64,000 nucleotides of DNA from VXNE01 sp965203615 (GCA_965203615.1 OZ241900.1:3348001-3412000); one strand, 5' to 3'. Positions 43,580 to 51,925 are shown, counted from the stretch's first letter. Notes: generated by a model from the letters alone, not told the origin. Numbers and translations are program-made.

Positions 43580-45718
43580 ATGGCTGAAATGCTAGCTCGA
43601 TGGACCATCGCTGCGACGCTCGCGCTGACGATCATCCCGGCCTGGGCTTCGGATGCGCCGCAGGCCGAGAGTCGCGACTACGAACTGCTGGCGCCGCTGG
43701 CGTCGCATTCCAAGACCTCGATTTCCATCGTCAACGAGTTGCGCAGGAATCACTACTATCCGCGCAGAAAGATCGACGATAGCGTCTCGGCCCAGGTCTT
43801 CGACAAGTACCTGGACAGGCTCGATTCGGACCGTGCGTACTTCCTTGCCTCGGATGTTCGGGCACTGGATGAGAAGTATCGGTTCAGCCTCGATGAGGCG
43901 CTGAAGCAGGGCGACCTGGAACCTGCGTTCGAGATCTTCAACCTGTTTCAGGAGAGGTTGATCGATCGGCTGGAGTACGTCCTCGAGTTGGTCGACCATG
44001 GTCTCGACACGCTGGATTTCACCGTGGACGAGTCGCTCGAGATCGACCGCGAGAATGCGCCATGGCCACGGGACCGCGACGCGATGGACGAACTGTGGCG
44101 CAAGCGGGTCAAGGCGTGGACGCTGGAAATGCTGTTGCATGACCGCGAAATCGACCAGATCGAGGAATCTCTCGGCAAACGCTACCGCAACCGCCTGCGG
44201 CAGCTCACGCAAACGAAGCCCGAGACCCGAAGCGAAGAGGCTTTCCAGAGCTACATCAACGCATTCACCAGCACGTACGATCCGCACACCGAGTACTTCA
44301 CGCCGCGCAACTATGCGCAGTTCAACATCAACATGTCGCTTTCGCTTGAAGGAATCGGGGCGGTGTTGCGGATGGTGGACGAGTACACATCCATCGACCG
44401 TTTGCTTCCCGCGGGCCCGGCGGACAAAAGCGGTGGGCTCAACCCCCTCGATCGCATCATCGGCGTCGCCCAGGGCGAAACGGACCCGATCATCGACGTC
44501 GTAGGTATGCGTCTCGATGAAGTCGTGGACCTGATCCGGGGACCGAAAGGCTCCATCGTGCGCCTTCAGGTGATCGGGCCGAACGATGGAGAAGGCGATG
44601 CCAGGATCGTCCAGATCACACGCAACAAGGTGATGCTCGAAGAGCAGGCGGCACAGAAGAGACTCCTCGAGTACGAGTTGGGTGGTCACGAGCGCAGGAT
44701 CGGGGTCATCTATGTTCCTTCCTTTTATGCGGACCCCAGGGCGAGCGCAAAAGGCGATGGCAGGACCACTACGCAGGATGTGAAACGCCTGATCGACGAA
44801 CTCAAGCAGGAAGGCGTGGAAGGCATCGTTGTTGATCTTCGCAACAACGGCGGGGGATCGCTGGAGGAGGCCAAGACCCTGACGGGACTGTTCATCGAGT
44901 CCGGTCCGGTGGTGCAGGTACGCCACCAGGGGCGGCGTGCGCAGCCGTTCCCGGATACGGATTCACGCATCGACTGGAACGGTCCGATGGCGGTGCTGGT
45001 GAACCGGTTCTCGGCGTCGGCTTCGGAGATTTTTGCCGGCGCGATACAGTCTTACCAGCGGGGCATCATCACCGGGAGCCGGACCTTCGGCAAGGGCACC
45101 GTGCAGACGTTGTTGCCGTTGAATCGCGGTCGCAGTTTCCTCAAGATCACTCAGGCGAAGTACTACCTCATCTCCGGCCAGAGCACGCAGCATCAGGGCG
45201 TGATCCCGGACATTGAACTGCCGCAGGCTTTCGATGTCGACCAGATAGGCGAGAGTGCGCTGGACGATGCAATGCCGTGGGACCGGATTTCTCCAGCGGA
45301 CTACGCGACCAGCGATTCGGTTGAACCGTTCATCGGTGAGTTGCAGGCGGCGCATATGGAGCGCGTTTCTGACGATCCCGATTTCGAGTATCTGCGCGCG
45401 AGTACCGCGCGGGACGCGGAGTACCGTGGCAGGACGCACATATCCTTGAATCGCGAAACCAGGGAGAAGGAGCGCGAGACGGACGACCACAGGCGGGTCG
45501 CCATCGAGAACGCGCTCCTGACGGCCAAGGGCGAAGAGCCCGTCGTGGACATCGAAGAACTGGACGCGCGCCGGGCCGAGGAAGAAGTCGCGGATGCGAG
45601 CGAGCAGAACCCTCTGGAAGATCCGATGTTGCGTGAAACGGGACGCATCCTGCTCGACTACATCGGACTCAACCACCAGTACGCGATGGTTGAAGGCGAG
45701 GCGGCAACCGCGCCCTGA
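43580..45718 (+). CDS. prc: Carboxy-terminal processing (tail-specific) protease
   Basis: A 712-aa periplasmic S41 protease: signal peptide to about residue 23, an N-terminal helical domain, a PDZ domain (IGAVLRMVDEYTSIDRLLPA...GLNPLDRIIGV) and the peptidase core. The catalytic Ser is S480 in RFSASASEIF and the Lys K505 in FGKGTVQT, spaced 25 residues apart as in E. coli Prc. A DUF3340-type C-terminal region follows. Convergent with thrS. Confidence 0.94.
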   Translation: MAEMLARWTIAATLALTIIPAWASDAPQAESRDYELLAPLASHSKTSISIVNELRRNHYYPRRKIDDSVSAQVFDKYLDRLDSDRAYFLASDVRALDEKYRFSLDEALKQGDLEPAFEIFNLFQERLIDRLEYVLELVDHGLDTLDFTVDESLEIDRENAPWPRDRDAMDELWRKRVKAWTLEMLLHDREIDQIEESLGKRYRNRLRQLTQTKPETRSEEAFQSYINAFTSTYDPHTEYFTPRNYAQFNINMSLSLEGIGAVLRMVDEYTSIDRLLPAGPADKSGGLNPLDRIIGVAQGETDPIIDVVGMRLDEVVDLIRGPKGSIVRLQVIGPNDGEGDARIVQITRNKVMLEEQAAQKRLLEYELGGHERRIGVIYVPSFYADPRASAKGDGRTTTQDVKRLIDELKQEGVEGIVVDLRNNGGGSLEEAKTLTGLFIESGPVVQVRHQGRRAQPFPDTDSRIDWNGPMAVLVNRFSASASEIFAGAIQSYQRGIITGSRTFGKGTVQTLLPLNRGRSFLKITQAKYYLISGQSTQHQGVIPDIELPQAFDVDQIGESALDDAMPWDRISPADYATSDSVEPFIGELQAAHMERVSDDPDFEYLRASTARDAEYRGRTHISLNRETREKERETDDHRRVAIENALLTAKGEEPVVDIEELDARRAEEEVADASEQNPLEDPMLRETGRILLDYIGLNHQYAMVEGEAATAP

Positions 45719-45724
45719 CCGGGG

Positions 45725-47548
45725 TCAAGCTTCCGGCAGCGCGCGGGACGCGATCTGTTCGTGAATCCACTGATCGAACGCTTCGAACGGCATGGTCTCC
45801 TGCCGCCTGACGCCGTAGCGTCGTAGCGTGACGGTTCCGTCGGCCTGTTCGCGCTCGCCGACGATCAGCAGGTTCGGGATCTTGCGCGTCGTGCCGTCGC
45901 GGATCTTCTTCGATACGGTGTCCGCCGAGGAAGCCATCTCCGCCCGGACGAATCGGGCGCGCAGTTGCTCGACGAGTGACCGGCCATATTCTTCGAACTG
46001 CTCCGAGACCGTGATCACGCGCACCTGCACGGGAGCGAGCCAGGTGGGAAACGCGCCGCCGAAGTGTTCGATCAGGAACGCCACCATCCGCTCGTGGGTG
46101 GATAGCGGGGCTCGGTGGATGCAGTACGGCATGTGTGGCGTGCCGTCCGCGCCGATGTAGGAGAGACCGAGGCGGCCTGGCTGCGCGAAGTCGAGCTGCA
46201 CGGTGCTGATGGACTCCTCCCGCCCCGTGACCGTTCTGCACTGGATGTCGATCTTGGGGCCGTAGAATGCGGCCTCTCCGACTCCGTCCACGTAGTCGAT
46301 GTCCATCTCGTCCAGAACTTCGGCCAGCACGCGTTCCGAGAAAGCCCACGCCTCGGCATTGTCCACGTACTTGTCCCTGCCCTTGGCGTCCTCCGGGTCC
46401 CAGCGCGACAGGCGCACGTGGTAGTCCGTGAGCCCCAGCACGGCATAGGCGTCGGTATACATCTGCATGACGCCCTTGAACTCGTCCTTGATCTGCTCCT
46501 CGGTGCAATAGATATGGGCGTCGTTCATGCACATGCCGCGCACCCGCAACAGTCCGCTCACCGCACCGGACTCCTCGAATCGGTACACGTGCCCGTATTC
46601 GGCGAGGCGAAGCGGCAGGTCCCGGTAGCTGCGGGGCCGCGCGGCGAAGATGCTGTGATGGTGGGGGCAGTTCATCGGCCGCAGCGCGTAGGCTTCGCGC
46701 ACGGTAACGCCATCCTCGTCCTCCTCCTTCAGTTCCATCAACGGGAACATGTCGTCCGCGTAGTAGGGCAGGTGCCCTGACTTGCGGTAGAGGTCGGCCT
46801 TGGCCAGGTGGGGCGTCGCCACGCGCTGATAGCCCGCCCGGAACTCCATTTCCTTGGCCAGCTTCTCCAGTTCCTCTCGAACGACGGTACCGTTCGGCAG
46901 CCACAGGGGCAGTCCGCGCCCCACCATGTCGTCGATGTGGAAGATGTCGAGCTCGCGGCCGAGTTTCTTGTGGTCGCGCTCGAGCGCCAGTTCATAGGCG
47001 GCGATGTGGGCGTCAAGCTGTTCCCTGCCGGCGAACGCCCACGCGTAGATGCGCGTCATCATGACGTTGTCGGAATCGCCCCGCCAGTAGGCGCCGGCGA
47101 TGCTGCGCAGCTTGAATGCGTCCCGCGGAATGTCCCGGGTGGTGTCCACGTGCGGTCCCTCGCACATGTCGAGGAACGGCCCGTTGCGGTAGAAGGTCAG
47201 GCCATCGAGGTCCTCTCGCGAGAGGAGTTCCTCGGCGTACTCGCGCTTGTACGGCTCGCCCATCTCCTCGATGCGCTCAAGGGATTCGTTGGCGTCGAGA
47301 TCCTCCCGATAGAACCGCTGGCCGGACCGCAGGATCTTCTTCATGCGCCGTTCGATTTCGGGAAAGTCCTCCTCGTTCAGCGGCTCGGAAAGAATGAAGT
47401 CGTAATAGAAGCCGTCCGCAATGGGCGGGCCGAAACCGAGCGTGGAGTTCGGCCGCATGTCCAGCACGGCCTGCGCCATGACATGCGCGAGGCTGTGCCG
47501 AATCCGGTAGAGGCTGTCCTCTTCTTGCCCGCTGTGTTCCGATTGCAT
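45725..47548 (-). CDS. thrS: Threonyl-tRNA synthetase lacking the TGS domain
   Basis: A 607-aa class II synthetase. The editing domain is present: HSLAH (residues 18-22) and CEGPHVD. The catalytic core has RPMNCPHHHSIF (motif with the zinc-ligand Cys), RFEESGAVSGLLRVRGM (motif 2) and PMC-type motif 3 near YCIHRAPLSTHERM, followed by the anticodon-binding domain. The editing HxxxH motif sits about 55 residues closer to the N-terminus than in E. coli ThrS, so the TGS domain is absent. The ATG at 47548 has AAGGGG ten bases upstream. Regulation: see the leader at 47567-47755. infC and the ribosomal genes often linked to thrS are not here. Confidence 0.95.
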   Translation of the reverse strand: MQSEHSGQEEDSLYRIRHSLAHVMAQAVLDMRPNSTLGFGPPIADGFYYDFILSEPLNEEDFPEIERRMKKILRSGQRFYREDLDANESLERIEEMGEPYKREYAEELLSREDLDGLTFYRNGPFLDMCEGPHVDTTRDIPRDAFKLRSIAGAYWRGDSDNVMMTRIYAWAFAGREQLDAHIAAYELALERDHKKLGRELDIFHIDDMVGRGLPLWLPNGTVVREELEKLAKEMEFRAGYQRVATPHLAKADLYRKSGHLPYYADDMFPLMELKEEDEDGVTVREAYALRPMNCPHHHSIFAARPRSYRDLPLRLAEYGHVYRFEESGAVSGLLRVRGMCMNDAHIYCTEEQIKDEFKGVMQMYTDAYAVLGLTDYHVRLSRWDPEDAKGRDKYVDNAEAWAFSERVLAEVLDEMDIDYVDGVGEAAFYGPKIDIQCRTVTGREESISTVQLDFAQPGRLGLSYIGADGTPHMPYCIHRAPLSTHERMVAFLIEHFGGAFPTWLAPVQVRVITVSEQFEEYGRSLVEQLRARFVRAEMASSADTVSKKIRDGTTRKIPNLLIVGEREQADGTVTLRRYGVRRQETMPFEAFDQWIHEQIASRALPEA

Positions 47549-47560
47549 TCCAATGCCCCT

Positions 47561-47594
47561 TAACAAAAACCCCGGTGGCGGCCGCCTGCCGGGG
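47561..47594 (-). terminator. Attenuator terminator of thrS
   Basis: On the minus strand CCCCGG (47594-47589) pairs with CCGGGG (47575-47570) around a 13-base GC-rich apical part that can itself pair, followed by TTTTTGTTA. It ends 13 bases before the thrS ATG, so as a terminator it can only make sense as a regulated one. Confidence 0.75.
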
Positions 47595-47603
47595 TCTTGG
47601 CGC

Positions 47604-47623
47604 CGGCGGCTCGAGGGCCGCCG
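47604..47623 (-). promoter_or_regulatory. Upstream hairpin of the thrS leader (alternative pairing arm)
   Basis: A perfect 7-bp stem, CGGCGGC/GCCGCCG, with a six-base loop. The second arm can also pair with GGCGGC in the apex of the terminator hairpin, so the leader RNA can form either this hairpin plus the terminator or an antiterminator. It starts 14 bases after the leader-peptide stop. Confidence 0.6.
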
Positions 47624-47637
47624 TATCCCGATTCAAC

Positions 47638-47721
47638 TCACGCGAATACGTCGACCCGACTGGCACTCCACGTAGTGCCGGTCGCCGTCGTCCGCGTGTC
47701 GATCCTTCGGGAAAAATCCAT
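47638..47721 (-). CDS. Threonine-rich leader peptide of thrS (27 aa)
   Basis: A short ORF whose residues 9-17 read TRTTATGTT: six Thr in nine residues, by four ACG, one ACC and one ACT codon. It ends 90 bases before the thrS ATG, with two hairpins between. This is the classical arrangement for a ribosome-mediated attenuator: when charged Thr-tRNA is scarce the ribosome stalls at these codons. No ribosome site precedes the ATG, but the predicted transcription start falls on its A, so it may be a leaderless start. Confidence 0.7.
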   Translation of the reverse strand: MDFSRRIDTRTTATGTTWSASRVDVFA

Positions 47722-47727
47722 GGGGCA

Positions 47728-47755
47728 ATGATAGTGCTGGTATGGAATAAAGCAA
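47728..47755 (-). promoter_or_regulatory. Sigma70-type promoter of the thrS leader
   Basis: On the minus strand TTGCTT (47755-47750) is followed after 16 bases by TATCAT (47733-47728). Six bases past the -10 lies the A of the leader-peptide ATG (47721), the expected start point. Confidence 0.55.
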
Positions 47756-47847
47756 TCCGCGTTGGACGGTTCCGGCGACGCGGACTGGTCCCTCAGTCAC
47801 CGCACAGGACTTGAGCGGCGTCACGACCTGGCGCCTATCGGGCTTGC

Positions 47848-48759
47848 CTAGCGGGTCCAGCGCCAACGAATGCCCGTGAACGTGGCGTCGCCGGCCCCTG
47901 TTCGGAGGTCGGTCCCGTCCTCCAGGCGAAAAGCGAACCTGCGTCGGACTTCGCGGCCACCACCGATGATCAGTTCATGGTCGCGGGTGATCTGCCAGGC
48001 CATTTCAAGGCTCAATCGCCAGCTTTCCATCGTGAACATGCTTCGCCGCACGAGGGCGTCATCGTATACCCGCCAGCGGCCGCCCGCGGGGTGGATGTCT
48101 GCCTGCAATCCCAGCCGCGGATGCAGGTGCCAGTGCAGCCGAGTGTCCGGATACCCCAGCGTCAGTTCCAGGCTGTCGTTGATGCGCCAGTCGATGCCGA
48201 ACACGGGGGCCAGCCGGGTCGTCCCGAACCGGTCGTCGCGGCAGGCACCCCAGAATCCGTCGATTGAAGGGGTCCATGGGCGCCGCTGCCGCACGAGGCC
48301 CTGCCAGAAGACGAATTCGGCATCGATCACCTTCGGGTGACGGCCGGCATTGGAGGAACCGGCCACGACCGGTGACAGGGACAACTCCCAGCTCGGGCCG
48401 CTGAATCGGTAGGTCCATGCCAGGCGGTGCAGGTGACCGTTGGTCTGAAGCACCCGGTCCGGTGACGTCTCTATCTCATAGGCCCGGTAATCGTGCGAGA
48501 CACGCATCACGTGTCCGTGGTCGTCCCGCCAGCGGTGCCAGAGGCGCGCGCGGTAGGACTTTTCCACGTCGCCGACCGTGCGCAGGCCGTCTGCGTGGAC
48601 GTTGGTGGTCGTGAGATTCCACTGATCGACGACGAGAAACTCCTGCGTCGGCGGCGGCGCGCAGACGGAGGCGTGGATCTGCGAGACCAGCGCGCATTGA
48701 ACGGAGGCGAGAAGGGCGACGCCGACTCGGCAATAGGTTCCTGGCGAATGTTTCCACAT
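47848..48759 (-). CDS. Putative outer-membrane beta-barrel protein
   Basis: A 303-aa exported protein (signal region YCRVGVALLASVQCALVSQIHA). The body is rich in alternating aromatic and polar residues in short strands (HRLAWTYRFSGPSWELSLSP, DSLELTLGYPDTRLHWHLHP), ending RWRWTR, which suggests a beta barrel of ten to twelve strands. I do not recognise a named family. The ATG at 48759 lies only four bases from the tandem repeat array; the same frame stays open through all three repeat units, so a longer N-terminus cannot be excluded. Confidence 0.6.
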   Translation of the reverse strand: MWKHSPGTYCRVGVALLASVQCALVSQIHASVCAPPPTQEFLVVDQWNLTTTNVHADGLRTVGDVEKSYRARLWHRWRDDHGHVMRVSHDYRAYEIETSPDRVLQTNGHLHRLAWTYRFSGPSWELSLSPVVAGSSNAGRHPKVIDAEFVFWQGLVRQRRPWTPSIDGFWGACRDDRFGTTRLAPVFGIDWRINDSLELTLGYPDTRLHWHLHPRLGLQADIHPAGGRWRVYDDALVRRSMFTMESWRLSLEMAWQITRDHELIIGGGREVRRRFAFRLEDGTDLRTGAGDATFTGIRWRWTR

Positions 48760-48763
48760 GTCG

Positions 48764-48870
48764 GTGCCCCACAGCCTCAGCCTTCGGCTTCGCCCGTGGC
48801 CCGGCCCCGCTCGTCGACCATGGAACAATCGTACCGCGTCGCTGGCGCTCCCCGGGCACATTGTTCCATG
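48764..48870 (+). repeat. Two-hairpin repeat element, tandem unit C1
   Basis: A 107-bp unit with GTGCCCC at the left and TTGTTCCATG at the right, nearly identical to C2. The left edge lies four bases from the ATG of the beta-barrel gene. Confidence 0.93.
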
Positions 48871-48873
48871 GAA

Positions 48874-48980
48874 GTGCCCCACAGCCGCAGCCTTCGGCTT
48901 CGCCCGTGGCCCGGCCCCGCTCGTCGACCATGGAACAATCGTACCGCGTCGCTGGCGCTCCCCGGGCACATTGTTCCATG
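48874..48980 (+). repeat. Two-hairpin repeat element, tandem unit C2
   Basis: A 107-bp unit separated from C1 and C3 by GAA only, giving a period of 110 bases. Its long hairpin arms CCATGGAACAA and TTGTTCCATGG are perfect complements. Confidence 0.93.
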
Positions 48981-48983
48981 GAA

Positions 48984-49090
48984 GTGCCCCACAGCCGCAG
49001 CCTTCGGCTTCGCCTGTGGCCCGGCCCCGCTCGTCGCGCATGGACCAATCGCCGCCGGTCGCTAGCGCTCCCGGAGGCATTTGTTCCATG
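48984..49090 (+). repeat. Two-hairpin repeat element, tandem unit C3 (diverged)
   Basis: A 107-bp unit whose right half differs from C1 and C2 (for example GCGCATGGACCAAT in place of GACCATGGAACAAT), with several paired changes in the hairpin arms. It ends 57 bases before the next gene start. Confidence 0.9.
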
Positions 49091-49147
49091 CGAGTGGTCG
49101 TAATAGATGTAGCGTTCGCAGAAATCAACATGCCTGGAGGAGATCAG

Positions 49148-50647
49148 ATGTTCGACCTGCTGGATTTTCTCGCTCAGCTCTTCGTCTTGATGGTGGGCGT
49201 CGGCATCCTGACCGTCGCCGTCCTGTACGTGGTGGACCGCACCCAGACCCGACACGCGGTCAGGCGCAACTTTCCGGTCATCGGCCGGTTCCGCTACCTG
49301 TTCGAGCACCTGGGCGAGTTCTTCCGCCAGTATTTCTTCGCCATGGACCGCGAGGAGATGCCGTTCAACCGCGCGGAACGTTCCTGGGTGTATCGCGCGG
49401 CCAAGGGCGAAGACACGATGGCGGCGTTCGGTTCTACGCGGGACCTGAAGCCAGTGGGTTCCGTCATCTTCGTCAATTGCCCGTATCCGACGCTGGAGCG
49501 GGATGCCGTCGATACCACGGATGTCACCATCGGGCCGTACTGCGAGCATCCATATACCCAATCGTCCGTATTCAATATCTCCGGGATGAGTTACGGAGCG
49601 ATCTCGCGCCCGGCGGTGACGGCGCTGTCCAACGGTGCGCGCATGGCCGGCGTTTGGATGAACACGGGCGAAGGGGGGCTGTCTCCCATGCACCGCGATG
49701 GCGGCGCCGACATCGTCTTCCAGGTCGGTACCGCGAAATACGGCGTCCGAAACCCCGAAGGTGGCTTTTCCGACCGGCGACTGCGCGAGATCGCGGCGGT
49801 CGACAACGTGCGGATGTTCGAGATCAAGCTGTCCCAGGGTGCGAAACCAGGGAAGGGCGGCATTCTCCCGGGCGAAAAGGTCACCGACGAGATCGCGGCC
49901 ATCCGGTTCATCGAACCGGGCAGGGACTCCATCAGTCCCAACCGCCATCCGGAAGTGGACTCCGAGGCGGACCTGCTGGACATGATCGCCCGGGTGCGCC
50001 GAGTGGTCGGCAAACCGACGGGGTTCAAGACCGTGATCGGCGCCTATGGCTGGATCGAGCGGTTGTGCGAAGAGATTCACCGCCGCGGCATCGAGAGCGC
50101 GCCGGACTTCATCACCGTCGATAGCGCCGATGGCGGCAGCGGCGCGGCACCGATGAGCCTCATCGACTACATGGGTCTGCCTGTCAAGGAAAGCCTGCCG
50201 CTGGTGGTGGATATCCTGACGCGCTATGGGTTGCGGGAACGCATCAGGCTCATTGCGAGCGGCAAGATGGTCACTCCGGGCGAGGTGGCGTGGGCATTGT
50301 GCGTCGGCGCCGATTTTGTCGTGTCGGCCCGCGGTTTCATGTTCGCGCTGGGCTGCATCCAGGCCCTGCAGTGCAACAGGAACACGTGTCCCACGGGCGT
50401 CGCGACGCACAATCCCAGGTTGCAGCGTGGTCTTGACCCGGTGGACAAGGCGGAACGGGTGCGGCGTTATGCGCTCGCGATAAACAACGAAGTCGGGGTC
50501 ATCGCGCACTCCTGCGGCGTGCCGGAGCCGCGGCGCCTGAAGCGCTTCCACTGCCGTATCGTGCAGGACGACGGAAGGTCGATTCCAGTGGACGAGTTGT
50601 ATCCGGATCAGGAACCCCGGGTGGCATTGCCGCGGAGTGCCGCCTGA
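49148..50647 (+). CDS. Membrane-anchored FMN-binding glutamate-synthase-family protein
   Basis: A 499-aa protein: one N-terminal membrane helix (LFVLMVGVGILTVAVLYVV), then the FMN/Fe-S barrel domain of GltB-type synthases. Recognisable are FNISGMSYGAISRPAV, KPGKGGILPGEKV, TVDSADGGSGAAPMSLIDY, and the [3Fe-4S] motif Cx5Cx4C in CIQALQCNRNTC. The glutaminase domain of true glutamate synthase is absent. The ATG at 49148 has GGAGGAGA upstream; the earlier in-frame ATG at 49130 precedes that site. The electron donor and substrate are unknown. Confidence 0.88.
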   Translation: MFDLLDFLAQLFVLMVGVGILTVAVLYVVDRTQTRHAVRRNFPVIGRFRYLFEHLGEFFRQYFFAMDREEMPFNRAERSWVYRAAKGEDTMAAFGSTRDLKPVGSVIFVNCPYPTLERDAVDTTDVTIGPYCEHPYTQSSVFNISGMSYGAISRPAVTALSNGARMAGVWMNTGEGGLSPMHRDGGADIVFQVGTAKYGVRNPEGGFSDRRLREIAAVDNVRMFEIKLSQGAKPGKGGILPGEKVTDEIAAIRFIEPGRDSISPNRHPEVDSEADLLDMIARVRRVVGKPTGFKTVIGAYGWIERLCEEIHRRGIESAPDFITVDSADGGSGAAPMSLIDYMGLPVKESLPLVVDILTRYGLRERIRLIASGKMVTPGEVAWALCVGADFVVSARGFMFALGCIQALQCNRNTCPTGVATHNPRLQRGLDPVDKAERVRRYALAINNEVGVIAHSCGVPEPRRLKRFHCRIVQDDGRSIPVDELYPDQEPRVALPRSAA

Positions 50648-50675
50648 CAGGCGCGCCGCGCCGGACAACGCAAGA

Positions 50676-51278
50676 TCAGGGCTTGTACCTGATCGCCTCC
50701 CCCTCGATGGCGATGTACCTGCGTTCCTTCAACCCCTGCACCAGCGATTCCAGCTCGTCGTCGGTCACGTTGCCGCCAAAGAGGGAACGGATCGACGTCT
50801 TGAGCGTCTTGACCTTGCGCGGCCGCGAATGGCCGCGCAGATCGAAGTTGCGCGTGACCTGGTCGATTTTCTCGCCAAGGGATTCGGATTCGCTGGACTT
50901 GAGCCACGGAATCTCGAACAGGTCCCTCCTGCGCGCGGCCTTGATGTTCTTCGCCTGCAAATGCCTGATCAGCGGATCGAAACCCGTGTCTCTCGAGACT
51001 ATGTGGAACTCGTCTTCGGAACTGTGCTCGCTCAGTGAACCCAGGTAGAAGGCGATGTGGAAATCGGCGGCGTTCTTGCCGCTCCCGGTGATCTCGACGT
51101 ATTGGGCTTCGCGCCCGAGATCCTGCATTTCGAACACGAGTTCCCTCGGTATCCTGGACTGGTTGGCGCCGACGAACACGTAAACCCTGAAAGCACGTCC
51201 CTTCGAGACATCCTTCAAGGCGGCGAGATTCTTCGGCTGCACGTTTTCGTAGTCGATCAATACATGGTTGGTAGGCAC
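50676..51278 (-). CDS. NYN/PIN-like domain protein
   Basis: A 200-aa protein whose first 110 residues match a PIN-like (NYN-type) nuclease fold: acidic residues in VLIDYENVQP, GKNAADFHIAFYLG and VSRDTGFDPLI. Residues 110-200 are a basic linker and a winged-helix-like tail (LEDVVSLVQGLKE-type, seen as LESLVQGLKERRYIAIE). Probably an RNA-acting protein; the role is unknown. GTG start at 51278. Confidence 0.75.
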   Translation of the reverse strand: MPTNHVLIDYENVQPKNLAALKDVSKGRAFRVYVFVGANQSRIPRELVFEMQDLGREAQYVEITGSGKNAADFHIAFYLGSLSEHSSEDEFHIVSRDTGFDPLIRHLQAKNIKAARRRDLFEIPWLKSSESESLGEKIDQVTRNFDLRGHSRPRKVKTLKTSIRSLFGGNVTDDELESLVQGLKERRYIAIEGEAIRYKP

Positions 51279-51304
51279 AATTCGGTCCTCGGGTGTTTGC
51301 TTGT

Positions 51305-51925
51305 CTAACGGCGTTCGGTCCGGCCTTCATGGGACGTCGCGTATCGGCTCCCCGCGCGGTGTGCCAAGGCGAGTGCGATGGACTGTTCGCGCGTTGCCAG
51401 CAGGTCGCCCTCGGGGCTCAGATCGTGTCGGTCGAGCAGTCGACTCATGGTGTTGGCCTGGGTTTCGAGCGTGCCATCCGCATGGATATGCTGCACGTCC
51501 ACGTCGCGCGCGTCGAGTGCGGTGGCAACAAGCAGCGTTCGGTGGCAGTAGAGGGGCTCCTTTTCCGCGCACATGATGGCTAGGCGACGCCGCTCCGCCT
51601 CAGCGATCACCCGGGCGATTCCCTCCCGGAAACGCGCCGTCCGGGCAACCCTGCCATAGTGGACGCGTCCGTCTTCGTAACAGGCGGGATCTTTGGGGCG
51701 GCCACCGAGTTCGCGGCCCAGGTACAGGTACTCGATCCTCCGTGGTTTGAGGGCGGCTGCAAGGGATTCGCGGTTGAATTGCGGATTGAAACTGCTATAG
51801 GGAGCTGAACGCACGTCCACCAGGACATCGACGGAGTGTTCGTCCAGCAGGCCCATGAACACGCGCGAAGGGTGGTTGGAGTGTCCGATCGTAAGGACTG
51901 GATGGGTTCCCGAAAGAGTCCGCAT
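51305..51925 (-). CDS. DUF488 family protein
   Basis: A 206-aa protein with the family signatures LTIGHSNHPSRVFMGLL, LVDVRSAPYSSFNPQF and LAIMCAEKEPLYCHRTLLV. The Cys-containing CAEKEPxxCHR loop is conserved in the family. The function is not established. It lies 26 bases upstream of the NYN/PIN gene on the same strand, so the two are probably cotranscribed. Confidence 0.88.
   Translation of the reverse strand: MRTLSGTHPVLTIGHSNHPSRVFMGLLDEHSVDVLVDVRSAPYSSFNPQFNRESLAAALKPRRIEYLYLGRELGGRPKDPACYEDGRVHYGRVARTARFREGIARVIAEAERRRLAIMCAEKEPLYCHRTLLVATALDARDVDVQHIHADGTLETQANTMSRLLDRHDLSPEGDLLATREQSIALALAHRAGSRYATSHEGRTERR

Larger units (their letters stand above)
48760..49147. other. Divergent intergenic region filled by a tandem repeat array
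   Basis: Of 388 bases between two divergent genes, about 327 are three copies of the two-hairpin element. Promoters for both genes must lie within or beside the repeats. The last 57 bases carry the ribosome site GGAGGAGA of the right-hand gene. Confidence 0.7.

Noticed and set aside
47567..47847. T-box riboswitch controlling thrS
   Set aside because: No T-box bulge consensus or specifier-loop architecture is seen; the Thr-rich ORF with terminator explains the region better.
48764..49090. Regular repeats that could be read as a CRISPR array
   Set aside because: The repeat units follow each other with only three bases between them. There are no spacers, the unit is 107 bases long, and no cas genes are nearby.
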